The notes beneath the pieces are model-generated. The model was not told the DNA's origin, did no database searches, and saw only the letters and a list, made by a program, of their open reading frames with translations. Shown in pieces: positions 31,445-40,301 of a stretch of 64,000 bases of DNA (within the stretch, counting starts at the first letter, position 1; the number at the start of each line of letters is the position of its first letter). Source of the stretch: Verrucomicrobium sp. BvORR034 (GTDB lineage Bacteria; Verrucomicrobiota; Verrucomicrobiia; Verrucomicrobiales; Verrucomicrobiaceae); the NCBI RefSeq assembly GCF_000739635.1, contig NZ_BATQ01000163.1, positions 1 through 64,000 of the forward strand, read 5' to 3'. Made by a program: the position numbers and the translations under genes.

Positions 31445-32488
31445 ATGAGCAATCCCACCCAGTACCGCTTCTCCTTCGGCCCTTGGAACATCAGCGAAGG
31501 TTCGGACCCCTTCGGCGTTGACGTCCGCAGCCCCTTCCCGCACGAGGAAAAATACGCCCTTTACCGCCCGCTGGGTTTTGAAGGCGTACAGTTCCACGAT
31601 GACGACGTGGTCCCAGGCATGGACACCCTGAGCCCGGACCAGATTTCCGCCAAGGCGGCCGAGGTGAAGACTATCCTGGCCAACCAGGGCCTCACCCCGG
31701 AATTTGTCGCGCCCCGCCTCTGGTTCGCGGAACAAACCACGGATGGTGCCTACACCTCCAACAGCGCCAGCGACCGCACCTACGCCTGGGACCGCACGAA
31801 GAAGTGCATCGACATCGCCCGGGCCATTGATTGCAAGGCGATCGTCCTCTGGCTCGCCCGTGAGGGCTCCTACATCCGCGAGTCCAAGGATGCCCGCCTG
31901 GCCTACCAGCGCCTGTTGGAGACGGTGAACGCCATGCTGGACTACGACAAGGAGATCGAGATCTGGATCGAGCCCAAGCCAAATGAGCCCACGGATCAGG
32001 CCTATGTCCCCACGATCGGCCATGCCGTCGCCCTTTCCTATGCCTCCAGCGATCCAAAGCGGGTCAAAGGCCTGATCGAGAGCGCCCACGCCCTGCTCGC
32101 CGGTCTTGACCCCAGCGATGAGATGGCCTTCGCCCTCTCCCACGACAAGCTGGCCAGCGTGCACTTGAACGACCAGAACGGCCTCAAGTACGACCAGGAT
32201 AAGAACTTCGGCGGTGCCAACCTCCGCGCCGCCTTCAACCAGGTGCGTGTCCTGGAGGAGGCCGGCTACGGCCAGCGGGGTGAATTCATCGGCCTGGATG
32301 TGAAGGCCATCCGCACCCAGCGCGGCTGCCCGGTGACCGACCACCTGAAGAACAGCCGTGAGATCTTCCTCCATCTGGTGGACAAGGTCCGCTCACTCGA
32401 CAACGGCCTGGTCCAGCAGTACCGCGACGGCCGTGATTATGAGGCCCTGGAACTTTACATCTTGAAGCACCTTATGGGTATCAAGTAA
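31445..32488 (+). CDS. Xylose-isomerase-like sugar isomerase
   Basis: 347 residues from MSNPTQYRFSFG. The TIM-barrel is clearly related to group I xylose isomerases: FGVDVRSPFPHEEKYALYRPLGFEGVQFHDDDVVPG contains the catalytic FHDDD. The phrases WLAREGSY and IWIEPKPNEPTDQAYVPTIGHAVA follow (the Lys and Glu metal-site region), then LNDQNGLKYDQDKNFG (metal Asp pair) and LDVKAIRTQ (last metal Asp). One clear difference from true XylA is that the family's HIDLNGQ reads SVHLNDQ here, so a metal-ligand Asp is replaced by His. The E..H pair appears kept in LIESAHALL. It probably interconverts an aldose and a ketose in the first step of the operon, but the sugar may not be xylose. It is followed by an aldolase, an oxidoreductase and a PfkB kinase. 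Confidence 0.8.
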   Translation: MSNPTQYRFSFGPWNISEGSDPFGVDVRSPFPHEEKYALYRPLGFEGVQFHDDDVVPGMDTLSPDQISAKAAEVKTILANQGLTPEFVAPRLWFAEQTTDGAYTSNSASDRTYAWDRTKKCIDIARAIDCKAIVLWLAREGSYIRESKDARLAYQRLLETVNAMLDYDKEIEIWIEPKPNEPTDQAYVPTIGHAVALSYASSDPKRVKGLIESAHALLAGLDPSDEMAFALSHDKLASVHLNDQNGLKYDQDKNFGGANLRAAFNQVRVLEEAGYGQRGEFIGLDVKAIRTQRGCPVTDHLKNSREIFLHLVDKVRSLDNGLVQQYRDGRDYEALELYILKHLMGIK

Positions 32489-32563
32489 GACCAGAGTTTG
32501 AGCCACAGCCACTGCCACCGTCTGCCCCATCCAAAGCCCCTTCCCGCTTTCCCAACCTGCTCC

Positions 32564-33391
32564 ATGAAACAATACCGCCTCAATCGCCTCTTCAACGCCA
32601 AGTCCAACCGCTGTTTCGACGTCGCCGTGGATCACGGCTTTTTCAACCAGCCCGGCTTCCTTCAGGGCATTGAAGACATGCGCACGGTGGTGAAGACCCT
32701 CGTGGATGCAGCGCCGGACGCGATCCAGCTCACGCTGGGGCAGGCCCGCCACCTTCAGGAGATCCCCGGCCGGCACAAGCCATCACTGGTGCTGCGCACG
32801 GACGTGGCCAACATCTATGGCAAGGAACTGCCGGAGACCCGGTTCAGCCTGATGATCGAAGAAACCATGCTCCAGGCCGTGCGTTTCGATGCGGCCTGCG
32901 TGTGCGTGAATCTCTTCCAGATCCCCGGAGCCCCGGAAGTGCATGCCGAGTGCGTGGAGAACATCCTTCGGCTCAAGCCCCAGGCCGACTACTACGGCAT
33001 CCCCATGATGGTGGAGCCACTTGTGTTTCAGCCCAATGAGAAAGCCGGTGGCTACATGGTCAACGGCGACCTCACGCAGATCATGTACCTGGTGCGCCAG
33101 GCTGTGGAACTCGGTGCGGACATCATCAAGGCGGATCCTACTGACGACGTGAGCGTATACCACAAGGTGGTGGAGACCGCAGGCGGCATTCCCGTGCTGG
33201 TCCGCGGCGGTGGCCGGGTGAGTGATCGTGAGATTCTGGAGCGCACGCAGGGCCTCCTCGAGCAAGGAGCATCCGGCATCGTGTACGGTCGCAACGTGAT
33301 CCAGCACCCGAACCCCAAGGGCATCACCCAGGCCCTCATGTCCATGGTGCATGACGGAGCCAGTGTGGATGAAGCCCTGACCAAAATCTAA
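32564..33391 (+). CDS. Class I aldolase of the DhnA/LsrF/DeoC type
   Basis: 275 residues from MKQYRLNRLFN; the longer reading from 32498 is rejected. The pattern follows class I Schiff-base aldolases of the DhnA group: VAVDHGFFNQPG near the N-terminus, FDAACVCVNLFQIPG, the MVEPLVF strand, and ELGADIIKADPTDD with the likely catalytic Lys (about residue 195). GGIPVLVRGGGRVSDREILE and GASGIVYGRNVIQHPNP form the phosphate-binding end. It should cleave a phosphorylated ketose, probably the product of the PfkB kinase encoded two genes downstream, giving a three-carbon phosphate and an aldehyde. The gene lies 75 bp behind the isomerase and 19 bp before the oxidoreductase, so co-transcription is likely. 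Confidence 0.85.
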   Translation: MKQYRLNRLFNAKSNRCFDVAVDHGFFNQPGFLQGIEDMRTVVKTLVDAAPDAIQLTLGQARHLQEIPGRHKPSLVLRTDVANIYGKELPETRFSLMIEETMLQAVRFDAACVCVNLFQIPGAPEVHAECVENILRLKPQADYYGIPMMVEPLVFQPNEKAGGYMVNGDLTQIMYLVRQAVELGADIIKADPTDDVSVYHKVVETAGGIPVLVRGGGRVSDREILERTQGLLEQGASGIVYGRNVIQHPNPKGITQALMSMVHDGASVDEALTKI

Positions 33392-33410
33392 CGCCCGCCT
33401 GCTGCACCGC

Positions 33411-34544
33411 ATGAAAGACATCAAGATTGGCATCATTGGCGGCGGCCTCATGGGCCGGGAAATGGCCAGCGCGTTCGCGCGCTGGTGCGCCCTCACCGAT
33501 GTGAGCGTGCGTCCCGTGCTCACCGCAGTGGCAGATCTCAACCCCGCCACCCTGGGTTGGTTTGACATCATTCCCTCGTGCACGCTGCGTACGGGGGACT
33601 ATAAAGAGCTGCTCGCCAGCCCTGATGTGGATGTGGTGTATGTGGCCGTGCCGCATCATCTCCACGAACCCATCTACCTCGATGTGCTGGCCGCCGGGAA
33701 AGATCTCTTTGCCGAGAAACCCTTCGGCATCGACCTCGCCTCCGCGAAGCGCATTCTGGAAGGCGTTCGCTCCAGCGGCCGCTTTGTCCGCTGCAGTTCC
33801 GAGATGCCTTTCTTCCCCGGAGCGCAACGGGCGCTCAGTCTAGCCGGTAGCGGCACCCTGGGCCGCGTGCTTGAGGTGGTCTCCGGCTTTCATCACAGCA
33901 GCGATCTGGATCCAAACAAAGCCGCCAACTGGAAGCGCATGAACCAGTTCTGCGGCGAAGGCGGCGCGCTCAATGACCTCGGCATGCACGCGTGCCACCT
34001 GCCCCTGCGCCTCGGTTGGAATCCCACCCGCGTTTTCGCCCAGTTGCAGAAAGGCTATCCCCAACGTCCGGATGGCAAGGGTGGACTGGCCGTCTGTGAC
34101 ACCTGGGACAACGCCCTGCTTCACACTTGGACCACTATCGGCGGCGACGAGGTGCCGCTGCGTCTTGAAATGAAACGTCTCGCCCCAGGGGCCACCAATA
34201 CCTGGTTCATTGAAATATTGGGCACTGAGGGCGGCGTCCGTTTCAGCACGGCCGAGCCCAAGACCCTCTGGGTCTTTGAGCGTGGTAAGGAGCAGTGGTG
34301 GAAGAAGACTGAGCTCGGCTTCGGCACGCCCTTCAAGGCCGTCACCGGTGGCATCTTCGAACCCGGATTCCCAGACGTCATCCAGCAGATGTGGGCCGCC
34401 TATCTCATGGAGCGTGAAGGCCTGCTTGAGGGTCGGTTTGGCTGCGCCACGCCGGAGGAAGCCGTGGCCACACACGAGATCTTTGCCGCCGCCCTGGAGT
34501 CCCAGCGCACCAGCACCGTCGTCCCCATCCCCGGTCTGTCATGA
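33411..34544 (+). CDS. Gfo/Idh/MocA-family oxidoreductase
   Basis: 377 residues. The N-terminal Rossmann fold (IKIGIIGGGLMGREMASAFARW) binds NAD(P). DVDVVYVAVPHHLHEPIYLDVLAAGKDLFAEKPFGID carries the family's EKP motif (about 103-105). The C-terminal dimerisation and substrate domain includes GEGGALNDLGMHACHLPLRLGW, with the conserved catalytic-type His. The substrate is a sugar or cyclitol in most relatives and cannot be fixed here. Its stop overlaps the start of the PfkB kinase by 4 bp (ATGA). In the operon it would oxidise the sugar or an aldehyde side product. Length is normal for the family. Confidence 0.9.
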   Translation: MKDIKIGIIGGGLMGREMASAFARWCALTDVSVRPVLTAVADLNPATLGWFDIIPSCTLRTGDYKELLASPDVDVVYVAVPHHLHEPIYLDVLAAGKDLFAEKPFGIDLASAKRILEGVRSSGRFVRCSSEMPFFPGAQRALSLAGSGTLGRVLEVVSGFHHSSDLDPNKAANWKRMNQFCGEGGALNDLGMHACHLPLRLGWNPTRVFAQLQKGYPQRPDGKGGLAVCDTWDNALLHTWTTIGGDEVPLRLEMKRLAPGATNTWFIEILGTEGGVRFSTAEPKTLWVFERGKEQWWKKTELGFGTPFKAVTGGIFEPGFPDVIQQMWAAYLMEREGLLEGRFGCATPEEAVATHEIFAAALESQRTSTVVPIPGLS

Positions 34545-35548
34545 GCCCCTCACGCAGCGGCCTGCTAGCGGGCGGGAACTTCATCGTGGACCACGTGAAG
34601 ATCATCGACGCCTACCCGGACCAGGACATGCTCGCCAGCATCCTGGGCCAAACCCAGGCCAATGGCGGCGGTCCGTACAACGTGCTCAAGGACCTCGCCG
34701 CCATGGGGGCGTCCTTCCCCCTGGCTGCCGCCGGCATGGTGGGCGAGGACGACAACGGACGCTGGATCCGCGAGGACTGCCGGGTTCATGGTATTGACAC
34801 AGTCCAACTCCATGCCACGAAGGAACGCGCCACCTCCTACACCGACGCCATGACCGTGGCCGGCACGGGACGGCGCACGTTCTTTCACCAGCGCGGAGCC
34901 AATGCGCTCTTCGATGTGCCGCATGTGGACTTCCGCATCAGTTCCGCCCGCATCTTTCATCTGGGCTACCTCATGCTGCTGGACACCCTGGATTCCTTTG
35001 CACCGGACGGCCGCACGCAAGCCTCCCACCTGCTGGAAAAGGCCGTGGCCGCCGGCCTCGAGACCAGTGTGGACATGGTCAGCACGGAGCATCCCCAGTT
35101 CAGGGAAATTGCCCTGAGCGCCCTGCCCTACACGCATCACCTCATGCTGAATGAAGTGGAAGCTGCCCGCGTGCTGCACCGGAGCATTCCGGCTGATCAG
35201 CCGGAAGCGCTCTTGGGTGCCGCTTCGGATCTCCTGAGTCTGGGCGTACGTCAATCCGTGACCGTTCATACGGAGCACGGTTGCGCCTCGGTCACCATTT
35301 CAGGTGAAAGGCTCCACCAGCCCTCTCTGCTCATCCCACCCGGCTACAGCAAAGGGGCAACCGGCGCGGGCGATGCCTTTGCCGCCGGCCTGCTCTACGG
35401 CCTGCATGAACAGCTTTCCCTGGCCGAGCGTCTGCAATTGGCCGTCTGCACGGCAGCGGCATCGCTGGCCGACCCCACGCCTTCTGCCGGCCTGCGCCCT
35501 GTGGCTGAATGCCTGGCCTTGGCGACTGAGTTCGGGTTCAGGAAATAG
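34541..35548 (+). CDS. PfkB-family carbohydrate kinase
   Basis: 335 residues. The ribokinase fold is recognised by the N-terminal substrate-binding segment (GGNFIVDHVKIIDAYPDQDML, GGGPYNVLKDLAAMGASFPLAAAGMVGEDDNG) and the C-terminal PfkB signature GYSKGATGAGDAFAAGLLYGL, with the anion-hole GAGD and catalytic Asp (about residues 273-277). Middle strands include VDMVSTEHPQF and HHLMLNEVEAARVL. It should phosphorylate the ketose made by the isomerase so that the aldolase can split it. It is the last gene of the operon and overlaps the preceding gene by 4 bp. The lid (about 95-150) is of normal size. The exact sugar is unknown. Confidence 0.9.
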   Translation: MSPSRSGLLAGGNFIVDHVKIIDAYPDQDMLASILGQTQANGGGPYNVLKDLAAMGASFPLAAAGMVGEDDNGRWIREDCRVHGIDTVQLHATKERATSYTDAMTVAGTGRRTFFHQRGANALFDVPHVDFRISSARIFHLGYLMLLDTLDSFAPDGRTQASHLLEKAVAAGLETSVDMVSTEHPQFREIALSALPYTHHLMLNEVEAARVLHRSIPADQPEALLGAASDLLSLGVRQSVTVHTEHGCASVTISGERLHQPSLLIPPGYSKGATGAGDAFAAGLLYGLHEQLSLAERLQLAVCTAAASLADPTPSAGLRPVAECLALATEFGFRK

Positions 35549-36025
35549 GCCAGTTTGATTTTGGAATTTTGATTTTTGATTTGCGATTGGAAATCCGCAT
35601 TGCTCCGAGGTGCGGCTTTTCGAGCAGCGGCTCCGCCTATACCGCCGACTTGAAGAATCACATTCAAACGTGATCTCTCGTGTCGCAGGGCGCATTGAAC
35701 CCGGAGGGTTCGCCATGAAAAGCCATGGGCCGGCCGATCCCGCAAGGCGGGAGAGGACTGCCCATGGGCATCTCCCGCTTGCCATCTACCACGGAGTGGT
35801 AGGCCCATCAAGTTGACGCCCCCTGGTGCCCGCCAAGCACTTCAGGAGACGCAGCATCTACACAACGCTTTCAGCGTTGACTCGCTTGAAGCTCGTCAAC
35901 GGTGGGCTGTGCTACGGATCCCCTGCAGGGATCAACTTCGAACTAATCACACCTGAACCCCGGAGGGCCGAGCATTCGAAAATCACCAATCCAAAATCAA
36001 AAATCGCAAATCAAAAATCCCCGCC
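35549..36025. repeat. Intergenic repeat region flanked by inverted AT-rich repeats
   Basis: 477 bp with no gene. AT-rich inverted repeats mark both ends: TTTTTGATTTGCGATT (35574-35589) and its complement AATCGCAAATCAAAAA (36002-36017), each embedded in longer imperfect repeats of GATTTTTGATTT. Between them are GC-rich palindromes (GATCCCGCAAGGCGGGAGAG, GCCCATGGGC/GCCATGGGC near 35722-35767) and a repeat-like phrase around CAACGCTTTCAGCGTTGA (35863-35880). The unit looks like a non-autonomous mobile or REP-type element. Confidence 0.6.
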
Positions 36026-37673
36026 CTACGCCTTCTGGACAATGATCCGGTTGCCCGTCACGGACTTCACCTTCACGGACGTCCCAGGGGCGATGTAGTC
36101 CCCCTCCACCATCGCTTCGATGGTGGTCTCGCCAAAGTCCACATGCCCATACGGGCGCATGGCACTGCGGGTGGTACCGGAGGTCCCCACTGCCACCGAG
36201 GCGGCACGGCTCTGGCCATGGCCCTCAATGGAGTCCTGCTCACCGCCCACGGCGGCCTGCAGGATCAGCCTCTGGAACGGGCCCACGGAGGGGAAGTAGC
36301 GCATGAAGATGATGATCAAGAGCAGGGCCCCGGTGAAGGCCAGCCCCAGATTGCGCAGGGCCACCACATAGTCCTCGAACCGCACCGGGAAGGTGCCGCC
36401 TTCGGGCACGTTCACATCCCAGCCGGACATGGTGTAGATGATGGATCCAATGACCAGCACCAGGCCCACCAGTCCGAACATGAGGTGCCCAGGAAAGACA
36501 AACAGCTCCACGATCAAGAAGAGCACGCCGATAAAGAAGATAAAGACTGTCTCATATCCCACCAGGCTGCCCGCCACATAGTGCCCAAAGAAGAACAGGC
36601 CGAAAGCGGTCGCGGAAATGATCCCGGGAATGCCAAACCCCGGATGCTGCATTTCCAGGTAGCCGCCGGCGATCCCCACGAGCAACAGGATGGCGGCGTA
36701 CTTGGTGATCAGAATGGCCACCAGCTCAAACCCCTTGGGCTCAGCCTTGATCATCGGACCTTTGAAGCCTTCCTGCTTCACCAGTTCATCCAGGTTGCGC
36801 ACGATGGCCTTGGCCAGCAGCGGCTTCCCGTCATAGGTCTTCGTGGCCTCCTGCTGGTCCAGGGTAAGAATGCGGCCCTTGGGGCAGATTTCCACACCGG
36901 AAACTTTCAATCCCACATCCTTGTCGATCATGGCCTCGATGATCTCTGGGTTGTGGCCTTTGCTCTTCACGGCGGTGCGCGCCATGGCCATGAAGGCGGA
37001 GTTCATCTTGGCACGCTCCGCATCGTCCATTTTCTCGCCGCCACCTGAGACTGGAGTTGCTGCGCCGATGCTGCTCGCGGGGCTCATATACACAGCGTCC
37101 GTCGCCATCGCGATGATGGCCCCGGCAGAAAGCGCACGGGGATTCACAAACGCCACGCTGCGAGGCGTCAGTTCCTGAAGGTCCTTCATGACCACTGTGG
37201 TCGTATGCCACGCGAGGCCACCGGGAGTGTCCAGATCAAACACCACCGCCTCTGCGCCCTCCTCGGTCGCCCGCTTCATGGTGCGGGACATGTATTCGAA
37301 CCGCGCCGGGCTGATGAGATCTTCTTCACCAATGGGAATGACCACCACCTTGCCCGTGTACTCACCCGTTTTGGTCGCGGGCGGTTTGACGCGGGGCGGC
37401 AGCACGAAGTCCTGCATCTTGGGCAGGGGCTTGGCGGCCTCCGTGGTGACGGGCGGGGTTGCTGCCACCTCATCCTTCTTTCCATCGCCCGGCTCCCCAG
37501 GTTTGGCAGATTCCTTGGGAGTGTCTTCTTTGACCGCCGCAGGAGTCGGAGTTGCGGGTGCCGTGGCGGGCGTCGCAGGAACTTCCTGCCCGGCAACGAG
37601 AAGAGTGCCTATCGTGGCCAGGATCGCAAAAAAATGCGGCCGGGAAGATGGGGAGTTTGCGGCGGGTTTTCAT
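36026..37673 (-). CDS. NfeD-family membrane serine protease, with apparent frameshift in the signal peptide
   Basis: The main reading (about 480 residues, from 37468 downward) has a ClpP-like domain (VVVIPIGEEDLISPARFEYMSR, VVFDLDTPGG, NPRALSAGAIIAMATDAVYMSPASSIGAATPV with the catalytic Ser in SAG, and AERAKMNSAFMA). Four or more TM segments follow (AILLLVGIAGGYLEM, FGLFFFGHYVAGSLVGYETVFIFFIGVLFLIVELFVF and others) and a C-terminal OB-fold NfeD domain (GHVDFGETTIEAMVEGDYIAPGTSVKV). Its natural N-terminus, MKTRRKLPIFPAAFF, lies in another frame starting at 37673. A run of seven A (37628-37634, plus strand) separates it from AILATIGTLLVAGQEVPATPATAP. Six bases there would join the two. Without that, only a GTG at 37468 is available and no signal peptide is made. 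Its role would be membrane quality control. Confidence 0.85.
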
Positions 37674-37764
37674 AAGGGAAGCTTCGACGGTGACAGGCTA
37701 CGATCCTGCAACTCCGTCGAAACACAACCCCTCTTCACGTCACTCCGCCGCCCCCCAGTTGTCC

Positions 37765-38808
37765 CTACTTGTTGTTCTTCTTGCGTTTGCCCTGAGTATC
37801 CTCCTGGGCGGCTCCTTCAGGGGCTGCGATAACCACATTGTGAACAATCTCCGCCTGGGGCAGCGCCGCCTTGAGTTTGGCCACGCCTGCATCCGTCGCC
37901 TTGGTCTCCCAAAGATAGATGTTTTTCAGGGTCTTGATGCCAGCCAGGGTGGCCAGCGAGGCATCCGTCACCTCAGTGCCGTAGAGGTTCACGTAGGTGA
38001 GATGTTTCAGAGCCCCAAGTTGCTCCACTCCCTTGTCCGTCACCTTGGTCTTGCGCAGATCCAGGCGGGTGAGGCGGGGAAATTGCACCACGGTCTTTAG
38101 ACCTGCATCCGTCACGGCCGTGCGGGCGAGGTCCAGGTGTACCACGTTCTCTTTAAGCACCAGCAGGTTCTGAATGCTGGCGTCGTCACAACGGCTCACG
38201 CCGGTAAGGAAGTCCACTCGCAGCAGCGGGCTGTTCACCATGAGCGGGCTCACTTGGGCACCGGCATCCTTGGCCTTCTTCAGTGCCTCAGCACTGGCAG
38301 GCTGCAGACCTTCGGCGATCGCCTTGTAGAGGACATCATGTTCCCGCTCTTTCTGCGCCACCTTGCCAGATGCAGCAGGATCTGCTGGCTTGCCCGCGAC
38401 ATTTCCTTCCCAACCACCAAAGTCCGCCCCCTCCTCAATCCAAGTTTTGATCTTGGCCATCTCCTCTGCGGTGACCGGATCGCCTTTGGGCGGCATGAAC
38501 ATGTCATCGTCCTTGGGAAGCGTCAGCACTTCAAACAAGTAGCTTTTGGCAACTTCTTTGGCGACCACAGCGGGACGCTTACTCTCGCCGCCCTTGAGCA
38601 TCGCCCAGGCCGCATCCAGGCGGAGTTCCGCCTTCGGTTTCACCAGCTTTCCGCCTTCTTCGTGCGGCGCGCTGTGACACTTTAGACATTTCGTTTCCAA
38701 AATGGGAAGGATTTCGGACTTGAACTCCACCTTCGCAGAGAGCGTCACCGGGAGCGAGGCAGCGACCCATAGGACGATGGACCGACGGGTTATAGGAAGC
38801 TTTGTCAT
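37765..38808 (-). CDS. Cytochrome c (PSCyt1) fused to leucine-rich repeats
   Basis: 347 residues. A signal peptide (RRSIVLWVAASLPVTLSA) precedes a PSCyt1 heme domain: FKSEILPILETKCLKCHSAPHEEGG with CxxCH (CLKCH) and LVKPKAELRLDAAWAMLKGGES. FEVLTLPKDDDMFMPPKGDPVTAEEMAKIKTWIEEGADFGGW supplies the axial Met and the C-terminal helix. Residues about 205-320 form four or five leucine-rich repeats of about 24 residues (VVHLDLARTAVTDAGLKTV, LTRLDLRKTKVTDKGVEQL, LTYVNLYGTEVTDASLATL, LKNIYLWETKATDAGVAKL). The last 30 residues are polar and basic. Such cytochrome-LRR fusions are typical of Planctomycetes and Verrucomicrobia; the LRR probably binds a partner or surface ligand. Confidence 0.9.
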   Translation of the reverse strand: MTKLPITRRSIVLWVAASLPVTLSAKVEFKSEILPILETKCLKCHSAPHEEGGKLVKPKAELRLDAAWAMLKGGESKRPAVVAKEVAKSYLFEVLTLPKDDDMFMPPKGDPVTAEEMAKIKTWIEEGADFGGWEGNVAGKPADPAASGKVAQKEREHDVLYKAIAEGLQPASAEALKKAKDAGAQVSPLMVNSPLLRVDFLTGVSRCDDASIQNLLVLKENVVHLDLARTAVTDAGLKTVVQFPRLTRLDLRKTKVTDKGVEQLGALKHLTYVNLYGTEVTDASLATLAGIKTLKNIYLWETKATDAGVAKLKAALPQAEIVHNVVIAAPEGAAQEDTQGKRKKNNK

Positions 38809-38861
38809 AGGGCGGCGAAGGAAACGCTTGCCCCAATGCCTTGTTTCAGGAAAATTCCACC

Positions 38862-40184
38862 ATGGCTGCTGCTGCTTCCTCCGTGAATCGTTTCGAAACT
38901 GAAGCGATTCTGAATCGTCACACGTTGGGAATCATCATGGGTGGGGGGGCTGGCACACGACTCTTCCCGCTGACCAAAGACAGGGCCAAGCCTGCCGTCC
39001 CACTTGCTGGCAAGTATCGTCTAGTGGACATCCCCATCAGCAACTGCATCAACAGCGGCGTGCGCCAGGTGTATGTGTTGACACAATACAACAGCGCCTC
39101 GCTCAACCGGCACATCAGCAGAGCCTACAAGTTCGACCTTTTCAGCCATGGTTTTGTGGAAATTCTGGCGGCTCAACAAACGCCTGAAGGCGAGGCCTGG
39201 TATCAGGGCACGGCAGACGCTGTCCGCCAAAACCTGCGCAACTTCACGCAGGGCAAGTACGAGTACTTTCTCATCCTCAGCGGTGACCAGCTGTACCGCA
39301 TGGACTTCCGCAAAGTCTTGACCCGACATCTGGAGAACAACGCGGACATCACCATTGCCACCATCCCGGTGGACGAGCGGCAGGCCAAGTCCTTTGGCAT
39401 CATGCAGACCGATCCCGATGGCCGGATTCGGAACTTTGTTGAAAAACCGAAGGATCCCGCAGTTCTGCAATCTCTCGCCATGCCGGCAGAGATCGTGAAG
39501 GAATTGAAGCTGGGCGAAGACCAGCCCTACTATGAGGCCAGCATGGGCATCTATGTCTTCAACCGTGCTGCCCTTATCGCCGCCCTGGACAATGACTTCG
39601 TGGACTTCGGCAAGCACATCATCCCACAGGCGATCAAGGACTACAAGGTCCTGAGCTATCCCTTCCAGGGGTACTGGGAGGACATCGGCACCATCCGCAG
39701 CTTCTTCGAGGCCAACCTGGATCTCTGTTCAGTGGTGCCCCAGTACGACTTCTTTGATTCGCAGGCCCCGATCTACACGCACGCACGCTTCCTGCCTGCC
39801 ACCAAGATCAACGGCGGCAGCATTCATCGTGCCCTGCTCTCAGACGGCTGCATTCTGTCCGAAGCCCGGATTGAAAACAGCATCCTCGGTATTCGCACGG
39901 TGGTGGAGGCTGAGACCTCCATCAAAGACTGCATCATCATGGGAGCCGACTACTACGCCGGTGCCGTGAACTGCCCCATCAATCGGCCGGCCACCGGCAT
40001 TGGCCGACGTTGCAAGATCGAGCGTGCGATCATCGACAAAAACGTCCACATCGGCGATGGCGTGGTGATCACGCCCAAGGACAAACCAGAAAACTTCGAC
40101 CATCCGGAAGGTCTCTACTACATCCGCGATGGCATTGTGGTCATCCCCAAGGACGCCATCATCCCGGCTGGGATGTGGATCTGA
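38862..40184 (+). CDS. glgC: Glucose-1-phosphate adenylyltransferase
   Basis: 440 residues from MAAAASSVNR; a TTG start at 38841 is less likely. The nucleotidyltransferase motif GGGAGTRLFPLTKDRAKPAVPLAGKYRLVDIPISN is complete, including Arg and Lys of the ATP/effector site. LILSGDQLYRMDFRKVL has the catalytic Asp, and VPFSF-type and SMGIYVF strands are in place. A C-terminal left-handed beta-helix (VVEAETSIKDCIIMGADYYAG, GRRCKIERAIIDKNVHIGDG) completes the enzyme. It makes ADP-glucose for glycogen synthesis. No other glycogen gene is adjacent. A strong terminator follows the gene. Confidence 0.96.
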   Translation: MAAAASSVNRFETEAILNRHTLGIIMGGGAGTRLFPLTKDRAKPAVPLAGKYRLVDIPISNCINSGVRQVYVLTQYNSASLNRHISRAYKFDLFSHGFVEILAAQQTPEGEAWYQGTADAVRQNLRNFTQGKYEYFLILSGDQLYRMDFRKVLTRHLENNADITIATIPVDERQAKSFGIMQTDPDGRIRNFVEKPKDPAVLQSLAMPAEIVKELKLGEDQPYYEASMGIYVFNRAALIAALDNDFVDFGKHIIPQAIKDYKVLSYPFQGYWEDIGTIRSFFEANLDLCSVVPQYDFFDSQAPIYTHARFLPATKINGGSIHRALLSDGCILSEARIENSILGIRTVVEAETSIKDCIIMGADYYAGAVNCPINRPATGIGRRCKIERAIIDKNVHIGDGVVITPKDKPENFDHPEGLYYIRDGIVVIPKDAIIPAGMWI

Positions 40185-40210
40185 TTCGGGTCTGGGCCGC
40201 TATAAAATTC

Positions 40211-40244
40211 AGGGGAGAAGGGCATGGCCCGACTCCCCTTTTTT
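40211..40244 (+). terminator. Rho-independent terminator of glgC
   Basis: GGGGAG (40212-40217) pairs with CTCCCC (40233-40238), with an inner GGGC/GCCC stem, followed by T6. It is 27 bp behind the glgC stop. Confidence 0.85.
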
Positions 40245-40301
40245 ATGCCGTTCCGTCTGACTCGAAGGAGATCCCCAACTCGCAAGGTTTCCGCATTGGC
40301 C

